A stretch of 7,595 nt of DNA from SG8-41 sp035259205 (GTDB lineage: Bacteria > Pseudomonadota > Gammaproteobacteria > Burkholderiales > SG8-41), in NCBI GenBank assembly GCA_035259205.1, contig DATFWO010000039.1, positions 1 through 7,595 on the forward strand, given 5' to 3'. Both the position numbers and the translations under genes were made by a program. Shown here one piece after another: positions 1-6,153 of this stretch (its first letter is position 1; each line of letters opens with the position of its first letter). Below the pieces are notes generated by a model. The model had not been told where the DNA came from. It made no database searches and saw nothing but the letters and a program-made list of their open reading frames with translations.

Positions 1-932
1 CCGAGTATGCCGCCGCCCGCGAACATGACTACCGCCACGAGCAGCACGCCGATGCCGAAATACCAGTACTCCGGGAACTGCTTGGCGAGATAATCTTGCG
101 CCACCAGGTAGACCAGCGGCCCGACGACGGCGCCGTAGATGCGGCCTACACCGCCCAGGATCAGCATGACCAGCAGCTCCCCGGCCGCTTCGAAGCCCAG
201 GACGTTCAGCCCCACGAACTGGTTGGTCTGCGTGATCAGCCCGCCGGCGATGCCCGCGATTACGGCCGAGATCGCGTATACCGTCACTAGCCGCGGGTAG
301 ACCGGCGCGCCGATCGCGTGCATGCGCGTCATGTTTTCCCGTATTCCCGCGAGCGAAGCGCCGAACGGCGAGTAGATCAGCCGGCGCACGACGATCCAGC
401 CGAGGAACAGCACCACGAGGCAATAGACGTATGCGGTCTTTCCAAACAGATCGAACTTGAAGAGGCCCAGTATGGGTGCGACGACCACGCCCGACAGACC
501 GTCCGCGCCACCGGTGATCGGCGTCGCCTTGTTGGCGATCTCCAGGCACAACGAGGCAATCGCGAGCGTAAGCATGAGCAAGGTCAGGCCCGACGTGCGC
601 AGTATCACCGCGCCCGTCGCGGCGCCGAGCGCACCGGCCGCCAGGGCTGCGGCGACGAGTTGCAGGAGCGGATCGCTCACGCCGAGCTTCGCCCCGAGTA
701 TTCCGGCGGTATAGGCGCCCACACCGAAAAACGCGCTGTGGCCGAGCGTGATGATTCCGGCATAGCCGAGAATCAGGTCGAGCGACAGCGCGTAGAGGAT
801 GTAGATCAGGATGCGCGCTCCGAGCGGCACGTACTCGGGTAGCAGGAAAAAGCACGCTACCGCCACGACGAAGGGCGACCATTCGATCCAGCGGATGCGC
901 GGATCAGCGCTGTAGCCGCCGGCATGCGTCAT
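1..932 (-). CDS. livM: Branched-chain amino acid ABC transporter permease LivM (3' end cut by window edge)
   Basis: Inner-membrane permease of a HAAT (branched-chain amino acid/amide type) ABC importer, pairing with LivH to form the channel. Reading from an ATG at 932-930 gives 310 codons that run off position 1 without a stop, so the last ~10-40 residues of a normal ~320-350-residue LivM are missing. Visible family marks are the N-terminal motif LGHSAFFGVGAYTAG (residues 63-77) and the C-terminal LGGVGRIYGAVVG segment (about 259-271, equivalent to the usual GGxGTxxGPxxG), with long hydrophobic stretches throughout. The start is uncertain: no good Shine-Dalgarno precedes it, and a second in-frame ATG lies at 925-923. 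It follows livH on the same strand but with an unusually wide 155-bp gap holding an inverted repeat. livG/livF ATPase genes would be expected beyond the left edge. Substrate cannot be told from sequence. Confidence 0.93.
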   Translation of the reverse strand, partial: MTHAGGYSADPRIRWIEWSPFVVAVACFFLLPEYVPLGARILIYILYALSLDLILGYAGIITLGHSAFFGVGAYTAGILGAKLGVSDPLLQLVAAALAAGALGAATGAVILRTSGLTLLMLTLAIASLCLEIANKATPITGGADGLSGVVVAPILGLFKFDLFGKTAYVYCLVVLFLGWIVVRRLIYSPFGASLAGIRENMTRMHAIGAPVYPRLVTVYAISAVIAGIAGGLITQTNQFVGLNVLGFEAAGELLVMLILGGVGRIYGAVVGPLVYLVAQDYLAKQFPEYWYFGIGVLLVAVVMFAGGGIL

Positions 933-947
933 GTCAAAACCCGTTTG

Positions 948-1078
948 GCCACGGAAACACACGGACAATAACTGGCACAAAACAATTCAAAGCTCTCCCC
1001 CTCGTGAAGCCGGCATAACCGCTCGTGCTGACTTCCTGCCGTCGTTTCATGCGGTGTTTTTCCGTGTGATTCCGTGGC
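948..1078. repeat. Spacer element bounded by an imperfect 18-bp inverted repeat between livH and livM
   Basis: Arms at 948-965 (GCCACGGAAACACACGGA) and 1061-1078 (TCCGTGTGATTCCGTGGC) are reverse complements with one mismatch in 18, separated by 95 bp. The whole unit fills most of the 155-bp gap between the livH stop and livM start. No ORF or transposase is present inside, so it resembles a small non-autonomous intergenic repeat or a long-range hairpin rather than an insertion sequence. No target-site duplication was recognised. It could influence livM expression by folding in the polycistronic mRNA. The arms are seen directly; the repeat-family assignment is inference. Confidence 0.6.
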
Positions 1079-1087
1079 TGAAGGTCT

Positions 1088-1963
1088 TCATACCCGCCGA
1101 CCGAAGAGCCCGGCCGGTCGCCAGAGCAGAATGGCGATCGTGGCAACGTAGATGAAGAAAGCGCCGAACTGGGGCACCCAGTACTTGCAGGCGGTATCGG
1201 CGACGCCGATCAGCAAGGCGGCCACGAACGGTCCGCGCAGGCTACCCAGCCCGCCGACGGCGACGACGATCAGGAAGTAGACGAGTTGCTCGAACGGGTA
1301 GGTCGGTTGTATTGCGATGAGGTCCGCGCCGAGCCCTCCGCCGAGCCCTGCGAGGCCGCTGCCGAGCGCAAAGGTCAGCGTGAATAGCCGCTTCGTATTG
1401 ATGCCGACCGATTGCGCCATCGCGCGGTTGTCCACAGCCGCGCGCACCATCGCGCCCCAGCGCGTGCGCTCAACGCCGAACCACAGCACCGCGACCATCA
1501 CGGAGCTGAACACGATGAGGAAGACGCGATACGTCGGAAAATCCCGCCCGAGCAGGGGGAACTGGCCTCTCAGGTAGTCCGGAAGATTGACCGGCTGCTG
1601 CAGCGTGCCGTAGATCAGGCGGGCCACCGCCACCGACATGAAGATGAGCCCGATCGTGAACAGGACCTGCGCGAGCTCGCCCGCAGCGTAGAGCCGAGCA
1701 TAGAGCAGCCGCTCGAGGGCCACGCTGGCGGCGGCGACGGCGACGAAGGCGAGCGTCAGCGCGATCGGGAACGGCACCCCGTGGTTGTTCATGGCCGACA
1801 GCATCACGTAGCCGCCCGCCATCGCGAATACGCCATGGGCGAGGTTGACGAATCCCATCAGGCCCATCGTCACCGAGAGGCCGACCGAGATTACGTACAG
1901 GATCATTCCGTAGGCCGCCCCGTGGAAGGCGACGCTTACCAGTGAGGATAGAAACGCTTCCAT
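1088..1963 (-). CDS. livH: Branched-chain amino acid ABC transporter permease LivH
   Basis: Inner-membrane permease of a HAAT-type ABC importer; with LivM it forms the transmembrane pore that accepts ligand from the periplasmic binding protein encoded just upstream. The 291-residue product has the normal family length. It starts MEAFLSSLVSV, as many LivH proteins do, and carries the conserved FVNLAHG motif (residues 38-44) and the late GGLGSLRGP segment (237-245) that contacts the ATPase, followed by a last membrane helix and the typical LLWRPAGLFG tail. Hydrophobic segments span the length. The ATG at 1963-1961 fits the family N-terminus but has no clear Shine-Dalgarno. It lies 62 bp after the binding-protein stop, beyond a strong terminator, so its expression depends on read-through or on a promoter not recognised here. 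Confidence 0.95.
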   Translation of the reverse strand: MEAFLSSLVSVAFHGAAYGMILYVISVGLSVTMGLMGFVNLAHGVFAMAGGYVMLSAMNNHGVPFPIALTLAFVAVAAASVALERLLYARLYAAGELAQVLFTIGLIFMSVAVARLIYGTLQQPVNLPDYLRGQFPLLGRDFPTYRVFLIVFSSVMVAVLWFGVERTRWGAMVRAAVDNRAMAQSVGINTKRLFTLTFALGSGLAGLGGGLGADLIAIQPTYPFEQLVYFLIVVAVGGLGSLRGPFVAALLIGVADTACKYWVPQFGAFFIYVATIAILLWRPAGLFGRRV

Positions 1964-1981
1964 CGATCAGTGGCAGGCAAC

Positions 1982-2017
1982 AAAAAACCCCGGGGGTGTG
2001 CGGCGTGTCCGGGGTTT
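1982..2017 (-). terminator. Rho-independent terminator between the binding-protein gene and livH
   Basis: On the minus strand the sequence AAACCCCGG (2017-2009) and CCGGGGTTT (1993-1985) form a perfect 9-bp stem around a 15-nt loop; the T run from the stem continues to 1982 (six T in total, 1987-1982). It begins 8 nt after the binding-protein stop codon. This is the usual architecture for making more binding protein than permease in an ABC operon: most transcripts stop here and a fraction reads through into livH-livM. Confidence 0.8.
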
Positions 2018-2025
2018 GGGAGGGG

Positions 2026-3210
2026 TTATTTCTTCTGGTATTCCTGCCAGGGGTCTTTGACCATGCCTATCGTTTCGAGCTCCACGTTGGCGAGCTCGCC
2101 GCCGACCTTGCGTACCTCCCGGATGTACTCGTTCTGGACGATGTCGCGCGTCGCCGCGTCGATATAGATCGGGCCGCGCGGGCTGTTCGGATTCTTGTAC
2201 TTCTTGACCAGCTCCATGGTCTTGTCCGGATCGACCTTGCCTTTCTGCTCGCGGATGACGTAGTAGATCGCATCCATCGCATCCCAGCCGCCCACGGACA
2301 TGAAGCTCGGCACGGACTTCTCTCCGTATTCCTTCTTCCACGCCGTAATGAACGCCTTGTTGGTGGGGCGGGTGGCGGCGGCCGAGTAGTGGTGTGCCGT
2401 GATCACGCCGACCGCCACGTCGCCCATGTTCGGCAATTCCTCGTCGGTCGTAATGTCGCCGGGTCCGATGAACTTGATCCCCGCCTTGTCGAGCCCGAGA
2501 TCGCCGTAGGCCTTCATGATCTGGGTCGCCTGCCGGCCCGCCGGGATGAACGAGAACAACACCTCGGGCTTCGCATCCTTGACCCGCTGCATGAACGGTA
2601 CGAAATCGGGATTGGCGAGCGGCATGCGCACCTTGCCGATGACCCTGCCGCCGCCCTCTGCGAACGCCTTCTCGAACGCCGCCTCGGAATCGTGGCCAGG
2701 GCCGAAATCGCTCACCGCGATGTAGGCGGTCTTGTACTTCCTGGAGGCCCACGCGCCGAGCGGATAGGAGGATTGCCACAGCGTGAACGAGAAGCGCGCG
2801 ATGTAGGGCGAGCGGTTGACGATCACCGAGGTCCCCGCGTTCATGATGAAGAAGGGCAGCTTCGCTTCCTGGGTGAGGGGCGCGATCGCCAGCGCATTGG
2901 GGGTGAACACTTCGCCCGTAAGGAACTGTATTTTGTCGCGCACGATCATCTCCTGCGCGAGCTGCTTCGCCTTGTCGGGATTCGGCCCGCCGGTGTCGCG
3001 GACGATGAGCTCGATCTTCACGCCGGGCGGCAGCTTGTCGGCGTTCTGCTTCATGTAGAGCTTGTAGCCCTTCTCGATAAGCTCCCCGAGCGTGGCGAAC
3101 GGACCGGAAAGGGTGTTAAGCACCCCGATCTTGATCGTCTGTGCCCCGGCCGGCGCGGCCCAGACGAGCACGGCGGCCAGCGCGACGCCGGCCAAGGCTC
3201 TGAACCTCAT
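2026..3210 (-). CDS. Periplasmic substrate-binding protein of a branched-chain amino acid-type ABC importer
   Basis: Periplasmic type I binding protein (Peripla_BP_6 / Leu-Ile-Val-binding family), 394 residues, the usual length. It captures ligand and delivers it to the LivHM permease encoded downstream. Residues 1-23 form a signal peptide (basic MRFR start, Ala/Val-rich core, AGA cleavage motif before QT). The mature chain opens with the typical IKIGVLNTLSGPFATLGE strand-loop (residues 26-43) and continues as two alpha/beta lobes with the family SVGGWDAMDAI segment near the C-terminal third. The ATG at 3210-3208 is fixed by a strong Shine-Dalgarno (GGGAGGAG, 3220-3213) and by the signal peptide. 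Proteins of this family bind amino acids, amides, aromatics and other small acids; the true ligand cannot be read from sequence, so a specific livJ/livK name is not given. Confidence 0.94.
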   Translation of the reverse strand: MRFRALAGVALAAVLVWAAPAGAQTIKIGVLNTLSGPFATLGELIEKGYKLYMKQNADKLPPGVKIELIVRDTGGPNPDKAKQLAQEMIVRDKIQFLTGEVFTPNALAIAPLTQEAKLPFFIMNAGTSVIVNRSPYIARFSFTLWQSSYPLGAWASRKYKTAYIAVSDFGPGHDSEAAFEKAFAEGGGRVIGKVRMPLANPDFVPFMQRVKDAKPEVLFSFIPAGRQATQIMKAYGDLGLDKAGIKFIGPGDITTDEELPNMGDVAVGVITAHHYSAAATRPTNKAFITAWKKEYGEKSVPSFMSVGGWDAMDAIYYVIREQKGKVDPDKTMELVKKYKNPNSPRGPIYIDAATRDIVQNEYIREVRKVGGELANVELETIGMVKDPWQEYQKK

Positions 3211-3427
3211 ATCTCCTCCCGTAATGGTGCGGATTTATCCAGTTTATGATGGCGGAAGCCGCACCAGTTTATCCCATTTTTGGCGTAGATTCAGAGAGGT
3301 CCAGCCTCATGGCGTCGCCATCGCCGGCCCATGCCATTCTGATATTGCGCTTTGGGCCAATTACGCGGTAAGCAGCGTTTTCATAGGATAGCCGCAAAAA
3401 GAAGCTCGTACCGACAGGGAGCGTGCA
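3211..3427. promoter_or_regulatory. Divergent control region between the Liv-type operon and the M48 protease gene
   Basis: These 217 bp separate two genes reading away from each other and so should hold promoters for both. Next to the binding-protein gene there is a direct repeat CCAGTTTAT at 3239-3247 and 3264-3272, start to start 25 bp, each part of a TTTATCC-rich context, a plausible regulator site. A 13-bp palindrome ATGGCG-T-CGCCAT sits at 3309-3321. No convincing -35/-10 pair was found for either gene; for the protease, TTACGC (3361) and TAGGAT (3384) with 17-bp spacing is only a weak candidate. Confidence 0.45.
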
Positions 3428-4267
3428 ATGAACAGCCTGACCTCTCGCCTCAGCCTTACGCCCCGGATGCCCGCATGCGCGCTGCTCGCGGCCACCGTGC
3501 TGCAGCTCTCCGGCTGCGCCAGCACGACGGAAGGCGGCGCCGTCGGCGCGCAGCGCAAGCAGTTGCTGCTCGTGTCCTCCGCGGAGCTGGAACAGATGGC
3601 CGCGCAGAGCTACAACAAGCTAACGAGCGAGGCGGTCAAGAAAGGCACGCTGAATGCCGATCCGGCGCTCACGCAACGCGTACGGGCGATCGCCGCGCGC
3701 ATAGCGCCGCAGACCGGCGTGTTCCGCCGCGACGCGCCGGGATGGAAGTGGCAAGTGAACGTGATCAGCAGCGACGAGTTGAACGCGTTCTGCATGCCAG
3801 GCGGCAAGATCGTCTTCTACTCGGGGCTGATCAAGCGGCTCAACCTGAGCGACGACGAGATCGCGATCGTGATGGGGCACGAGGTCTCGCACGCGCTGCG
3901 CGAGCATTCGCGCGAGCAGGTATCGCAGGCGTTGGCAGCGCAGACCGCGATCGGCATCGGCGCCGCGTTGCTGGGGGTCGGGGGAGTAGAGGACCTGGCG
4001 AACACCGCCTACGAGGCGCTGGTTGCTACCAAGTTCAGCCGGGTGGACGAAAGCGAAGCCGACACCATCGGCCTCGAGTTGACCGCGCGAGCGGGCTATG
4101 ACCCGCGCGCCGGCGTGTCGTTGTGGCAGAAGATGATGAAGGCCAGCCAGGGCGGGCAGCCGCTCGAGTTTCTCAGCACGCACCCGGCGGAAGCGAATCG
4201 CGTGAAGCATATCGAGTCGCTCCTGCCGACGGTGATGCCACTCTACGAGGCGGCGCGGCATCGTTGA
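3428..4267 (+). CDS. M48-family zinc metalloprotease, predicted lipoprotein (LoiP-like)
   Basis: Membrane-anchored zinc endopeptidase of peptidase family M48, probably acting on envelope proteins from the periplasmic face. The signal peptide ends in a lipobox LSGC (residues 27-30), so Cys30 should be lipidated. The catalytic domain shows the NAFCMPGGKIVFYSGL strand (119-134), the HEVSH zinc motif (HExxH, 151-155) with Glu152 as the catalytic base, and the third-ligand region SRVDESEAD (204-212), where Glu208 is the expected zinc ligand. STHPAEANR near the C-terminus is also typical. At 279 residues with no TPR repeats it resembles the short outer-membrane lipoprotease LoiP (YggG) of E. coli rather than BepA. 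The start is supported by AGGGAG at 3416-3421, six bases before the ATG. It stands alone, 42 bp upstream of the tRNA-Arg gene. Confidence 0.93.
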   Translation: MNSLTSRLSLTPRMPACALLAATVLQLSGCASTTEGGAVGAQRKQLLLVSSAELEQMAAQSYNKLTSEAVKKGTLNADPALTQRVRAIAARIAPQTGVFRRDAPGWKWQVNVISSDELNAFCMPGGKIVFYSGLIKRLNLSDDEIAIVMGHEVSHALREHSREQVSQALAAQTAIGIGAALLGVGGVEDLANTAYEALVATKFSRVDESEADTIGLELTARAGYDPRAGVSLWQKMMKASQGGQPLEFLSTHPAEANRVKHIESLLPTVMPLYEAARHR

Positions 4268-4291
4268 GCCCCGCCGTCCGCGTCGTGTCTT

Positions 4292-4309
4292 TGCTATAAT
4301 CCGCCCCTC
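4292..4309 (+). promoter_or_regulatory. Promoter of tRNA-Arg: extended -10 with GC-rich discriminator
   Basis: A perfect TATAAT at 4295-4300 is preceded by TGC (4292-4294), an extended -10 signature, and ends 9 bp before the mature tRNA 5' end. No good -35 is seen at the proper distance. The discriminator after the -10 is CCGCCCCTC; GC-rich discriminators are characteristic of stable-RNA promoters under stringent (ppGpp) control, which is the likely regulation here. Confidence 0.7.
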
Positions 4310-4386
4310 GCGCCCGTAGCTCAGTTGGATAGAGTACCTGGCTACGAACCAGGGGGTCGTGGGTTCGAATCCTGCCGGGCGCGCCA
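4310..4386 (+). tRNA. tRNA-Arg (anticodon ACG, read as ICG)
   Basis: A complete 77-nt cloverleaf with encoded CCA. The acceptor stem GCGCCCG (4310-4316) pairs with CGGGCGC (4376-4382), followed by discriminator G and CCA (4384-4386). The anticodon stem CCTGG/CCAGG flanks the loop CTACGAA with anticodon ACG at 4344-4346; A34 would be deaminated to inosine so that CGU, CGC and CGA are read. The T arm contains TTCGAAT. The 3' half is overlapped on the opposite strand by the end of a serine recombinase remnant, marking this tRNA as an integration site. No second copy of the 3' end (an att repeat) is visible in the window. Confidence 0.97.
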
Positions 4387-4632
4387 GTCATCAACGAAGC
4401 TGGGCACTTCACCCAGCTTCTTTTTTTGCATGAACCCGATGGCGTCCGCGATCCGCCGGTGGCTGCCGCGGACGACCAGCTCGTTCCCGTCGAGCTTGAT
4501 CTCGTCCACCAGCAGGCGCAGGTAGGCCTTGCCGAGGCCCGACGCCGGATCGTTGAAGCGTTCCTTGAGGGCCGCGCAGAAGGCATCGACCTTATTGGCG
4601 TTCACCCGGCGCACGGCGAGCGCCTGGCGATC
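4342..4632 (-). pseudogene. C-terminal remnant of a large serine recombinase, ending inside tRNA-Arg
   Basis: About 96 codons of the C-terminal end of a large serine site-specific recombinase (the class with a resolvase catalytic domain, recombinase domain and zinc ribbon, usually ~500-600 residues). The part seen includes KVDAFCAALKERF, GKAYLRLLVDEIKLDGNEL and the tail GEVPSFVDDWRARQDSNPRP, which I recognise from proteins of this class encoded beside tRNA genes. The last residues are antisense tRNA-Arg sequence and the stop codon falls in the anticodon loop (4344-4342), as expected after integration into the tRNA 3' end. The catalytic serine domain, the recombinase domain and the zinc ribbon are all missing. 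At its 5' side the frame continues without break into egtB sequence; the junction is near 4620-4640. It cannot be functional. Assignment rests on remembered family similarity, not on a search. Confidence 0.72.
4396..4427 (+). terminator. Rho-independent terminator of tRNA-Arg
   Basis: GAAGCTGGG (4396-4404) and CCCAGCTTC (4412-4420) form a perfect 9-bp stem with a 7-nt loop, followed by seven T (4421-4427), 10 bp after the tRNA CCA. The same bases, read on the other strand, encode the recombinase tail KKLGEVPSF, so the terminator was apparently supplied by the integrated element. Confidence 0.88.
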
Positions 4633-5025
4633 CGGGAGTAGTTCCAGCATCCCCTTGTCCACATGATCGCGGTATGCGAGCACGTCTTCGAAGCTCGGGC
4701 GCGACAACATCCCACGCTCGGGTCGAGGATGCCGTTCACCAACGGCGTTGTAATACTAATTAAAGAGAAAGCGATACGAGGCGTCGAAGGGTTTGTAACC
4801 CCTTTGATAGGGTGCAAGCACGAAAGTCTCGAAGAACCACGTTGTGTGTGAGAGATGCCATTTGACTGGACTCGCGTCCGGCATCGACTGGATCGCGCAG
4901 TCCTCGGCTGAGAGCGGCGCGGCAAGTGCACGCGTCATCCGACGGATCGAGGCAAACCGTTCTGCGCGAGTGGGGTTCAGCTCCGGATTAGGTGACGCCA
5001 ACTTTGGGTCACGTACCAAGCTCAC
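4633..5025 (-). pseudogene. egtB: Truncated egtB-like gene (ergothioneine synthase, N-terminal part) with in-frame amber codon
   Basis: EgtB is a cytoplasmic iron enzyme that joins cysteine or gamma-glutamylcysteine to trimethylhistidine in ergothioneine synthesis. Here only ~131 codons of a normal ~400+ remain. Start is a GTG at 5025-5023 with an excellent AAGGAGG (5037-5031), 5 nt upstream. The DinB_2-type start is clear: QSMPDASPVKWHLSHTTWFFETFVL region at residues 46-70 (His57/His60 motif includes an expected iron ligand) and GYKPFDASYRFLFN at 76-89. Codon 90 (4758-4756) is TAG, where the family normally has Ser (FNSYY). After it the frame continues with YYNAVGERHPRPERG (91-105) and RPSFEDVLAYRDHVDKGM (109-126), good EgtB sequence, then switches to recombinase. 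The later His-containing iron-site helix and the whole FGE-sulfatase-like catalytic domain are gone. A SenA-type selenoneine synthase relative is an alternative origin. Confidence 0.85.
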
Positions 5026-5075
5026 GAAGACCTCCTTTCGGGCACTCTGCCCGAGATTGCGCGTTATTGGTTGAC

Positions 5076-5105
5076 TATATAGCGAACTAGTTCGGCGCTA
5101 TTCAA
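5076..5105 (-). promoter_or_regulatory. Possible promoter of the egtB remnant
   Basis: On the minus strand TTGAAT (5105-5100) and TATATA (5081-5076) are separated by 18 bp and lie ~50 bp upstream of the GTG start. The -35 overlaps the last codons of the upstream binding-protein gene. The spacer contains the perfect 12-bp palindrome CGAACTAGTTCG (5083-5094), which could be an operator. Match to consensus is 4/6 for each box, so this is tentative. Confidence 0.3.
5083..5094. repeat. 12-bp perfect palindrome CGAACTAGTTCG
   Basis: Perfect inverted symmetry in the 72-bp gap between the ABC_sub_bind gene and the egtB remnant, flanked by TAGC (5080-5083) and GCTA (5097-5100). It has no T run on either side, so it is unlikely to be a terminator; a protein-binding site between the putative promoter boxes is more plausible. 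Confidence 0.4.
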
Positions 5106-6069
5106 TGACCGCGTTCGCCCGGTTCAACAGCGCCTGCGGAATGGCGAGCTTCATCGCCTTCGCGGAGGCCGCGTTTATGGCCAGTTCGAACGACGTGGGC
5201 GGACCGACGGGCAGCTCGCTTGGCTTGGTGCCCTTAAGAATCCGGTCGACGTAGGATGCCGACTGCCGGAACATGCTGAGCAGATTGGCCCCAAAGGCGA
5301 TGACGCAGCCGGCGTCGGCATAGTCGCGCTCCTGGCAGAGGGTGGGAAGCCCGCTCGCCGTCGTGATTTGCCCGATGCGATTGCGGTACGCAGTGAACTG
5401 CGGATCGGCGACGAGAAAGGCTGCCTGAGCGCCTTGATCGCGCAGTCCCGCAAAGGCCGCATCGAGCGCGCCCGCGCCCTCTACTTCGACAGCGATCACG
5501 TCAAGCCCGAGGCTCTGCGCAGCTTCACGCGCGCGGCGTGCATTGAGCTGTGAGGCTGGATTCGAGCGATTCCAAACAAGAGCCATCCGGCTGAGACCTG
5601 GGACGAACTCGCGAAGGACCTCCACCTGTCTGCCGGGAGCATCAGCCGGAACGACATCAAACGCTGCAACATTGCCCCCCGGACGCACCAAGCCGCTGCC
5701 GACCGGGTCGGTCGCAGCGGCAACGACGATCGGAACGGTTTGTGTGGCTTTTCGGGTCGCTAACGTTGGTGGCACCCCTCCGGTAACGATTAGATCCATG
5801 GGCAGGCGCACCAGCTCGTTGGCGATTTCGCCGAGGCGCTCGACTTTGCCCTCGGCGTAGCGGACTTCGATGACGACATCCTGTCCCTCGACCCACCCGC
5901 GCTCGCGCAGGCCTTCACGAAGTTGCGCAAGAAAGCCAGCACTGCCCGCAGGCGTTCCCGTGAACACGACGCCAATACGCTTAAGCGCCGATGTCTGTTG
6001 CGCCTCGACTACCGCTACCGGAGCGAAGAGCGAGACCATGGACACAGCTATGGCTGCCATTACTTTCAT
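5098..6069 (-). CDS. ABC transporter substrate-binding protein, ABC_sub_bind (TrpX-like) family
   Basis: Predicted periplasmic binding protein of the ABC_sub_bind family (Pfam PF04392), 323 residues, normal length. The ATG at 6069-6067 was chosen over an in-frame upstream one (6144) because AAAGGGAG (6083-6076) lies 6 nt before it and the product then starts with a proper signal peptide: MKVMAAIAVS to VVEA, cleaved before QQ (after residue 23). The mature protein begins with KRIGVVFTGTPAGSAGFLAQL and has the family features LREGLRERGW, the PxDLIVTGGVPPTLATRKATQTVPIV hinge region (cited in part), ATDPVGSGLVRPGGN and an ERDYADAGCVIAFGAN segment. No permease or ATPase gene adjoins it in this window, so it is an orphan here; such solitary copies are common in proteobacteria. 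Ligands of the family are mostly unknown; some homologues are linked to tryptophan uptake. Confidence 0.9.
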   Translation of the reverse strand: MKVMAAIAVSMVSLFAPVAVVEAQQTSALKRIGVVFTGTPAGSAGFLAQLREGLRERGWVEGQDVVIEVRYAEGKVERLGEIANELVRLPMDLIVTGGVPPTLATRKATQTVPIVVAAATDPVGSGLVRPGGNVAAFDVVPADAPGRQVEVLREFVPGLSRMALVWNRSNPASQLNARRAREAAQSLGLDVIAVEVEGAGALDAAFAGLRDQGAQAAFLVADPQFTAYRNRIGQITTASGLPTLCQERDYADAGCVIAFGANLLSMFRQSASYVDRILKGTKPSELPVGPPTSFELAINAASAKAMKLAIPQALLNRANAVIE

Positions 6070-6140
6070 ATGCCGCTCCCTTTTGTCCAGCCAGCCGGCC
6101 GCGTTCTTCGCCGAACGTTCGACATGAGCGGCGCCTGGAG

Positions 6141-6153
6141 GCAAGCTTCTTGC
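6141..6153. repeat. Short hairpin beside the IS left end
   Basis: GCAAG-CTT-CTTGC (6141-6153) is a perfect 5-bp stem with a 3-nt loop, overlapping a second possible stem GCTTC/GAAGC (6145-6149 with 6156-6160). It lies about 20 bp outside the presumed left end of the IS1111-group element. Members of this group often enter structured or repeated palindromic targets, so this may be part of the original target. Confidence 0.35.

Noticed and set aside
1942..3249. A 435-codon open frame on the plus strand
   Set aside because: It lies antisense to the binding-protein gene, which has a signal peptide, an RBS and clear family motifs; the plus-strand product is Arg/His-rich with no recognisable domain, a GC-bias shadow.
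4310..4386. A second att copy of the tRNA-Arg 3' end marking the far border of an island
   Set aside because: I looked for another copy of the GGGTTCGAATCCTG-type sequence in the window and saw none; if it existed it has been lost or lies elsewhere.
4173..4586. A 137-codon minus-strand frame containing GRIRTHDPLVRSQVLYPTEL
   Set aside because: This peptide is the well-known translation of antisense tRNA sequence and the rest is another frame of the recombinase remnant and the protease gene.
4342..5025. A functional EgtB-recombinase fusion made through stop-codon read-through or amber recoding
   Set aside because: Both halves lack their catalytic domains, so the product would have no evident activity; nothing in the window suggests amber recoding.
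6070..6144. N-terminal extension of the ABC_sub_bind protein to an ATG at 6144
   Set aside because: The extra 25 residues are hydrophilic and would precede a standard signal peptide; the start at 6069 has a good Shine-Dalgarno and gives the family's normal length.
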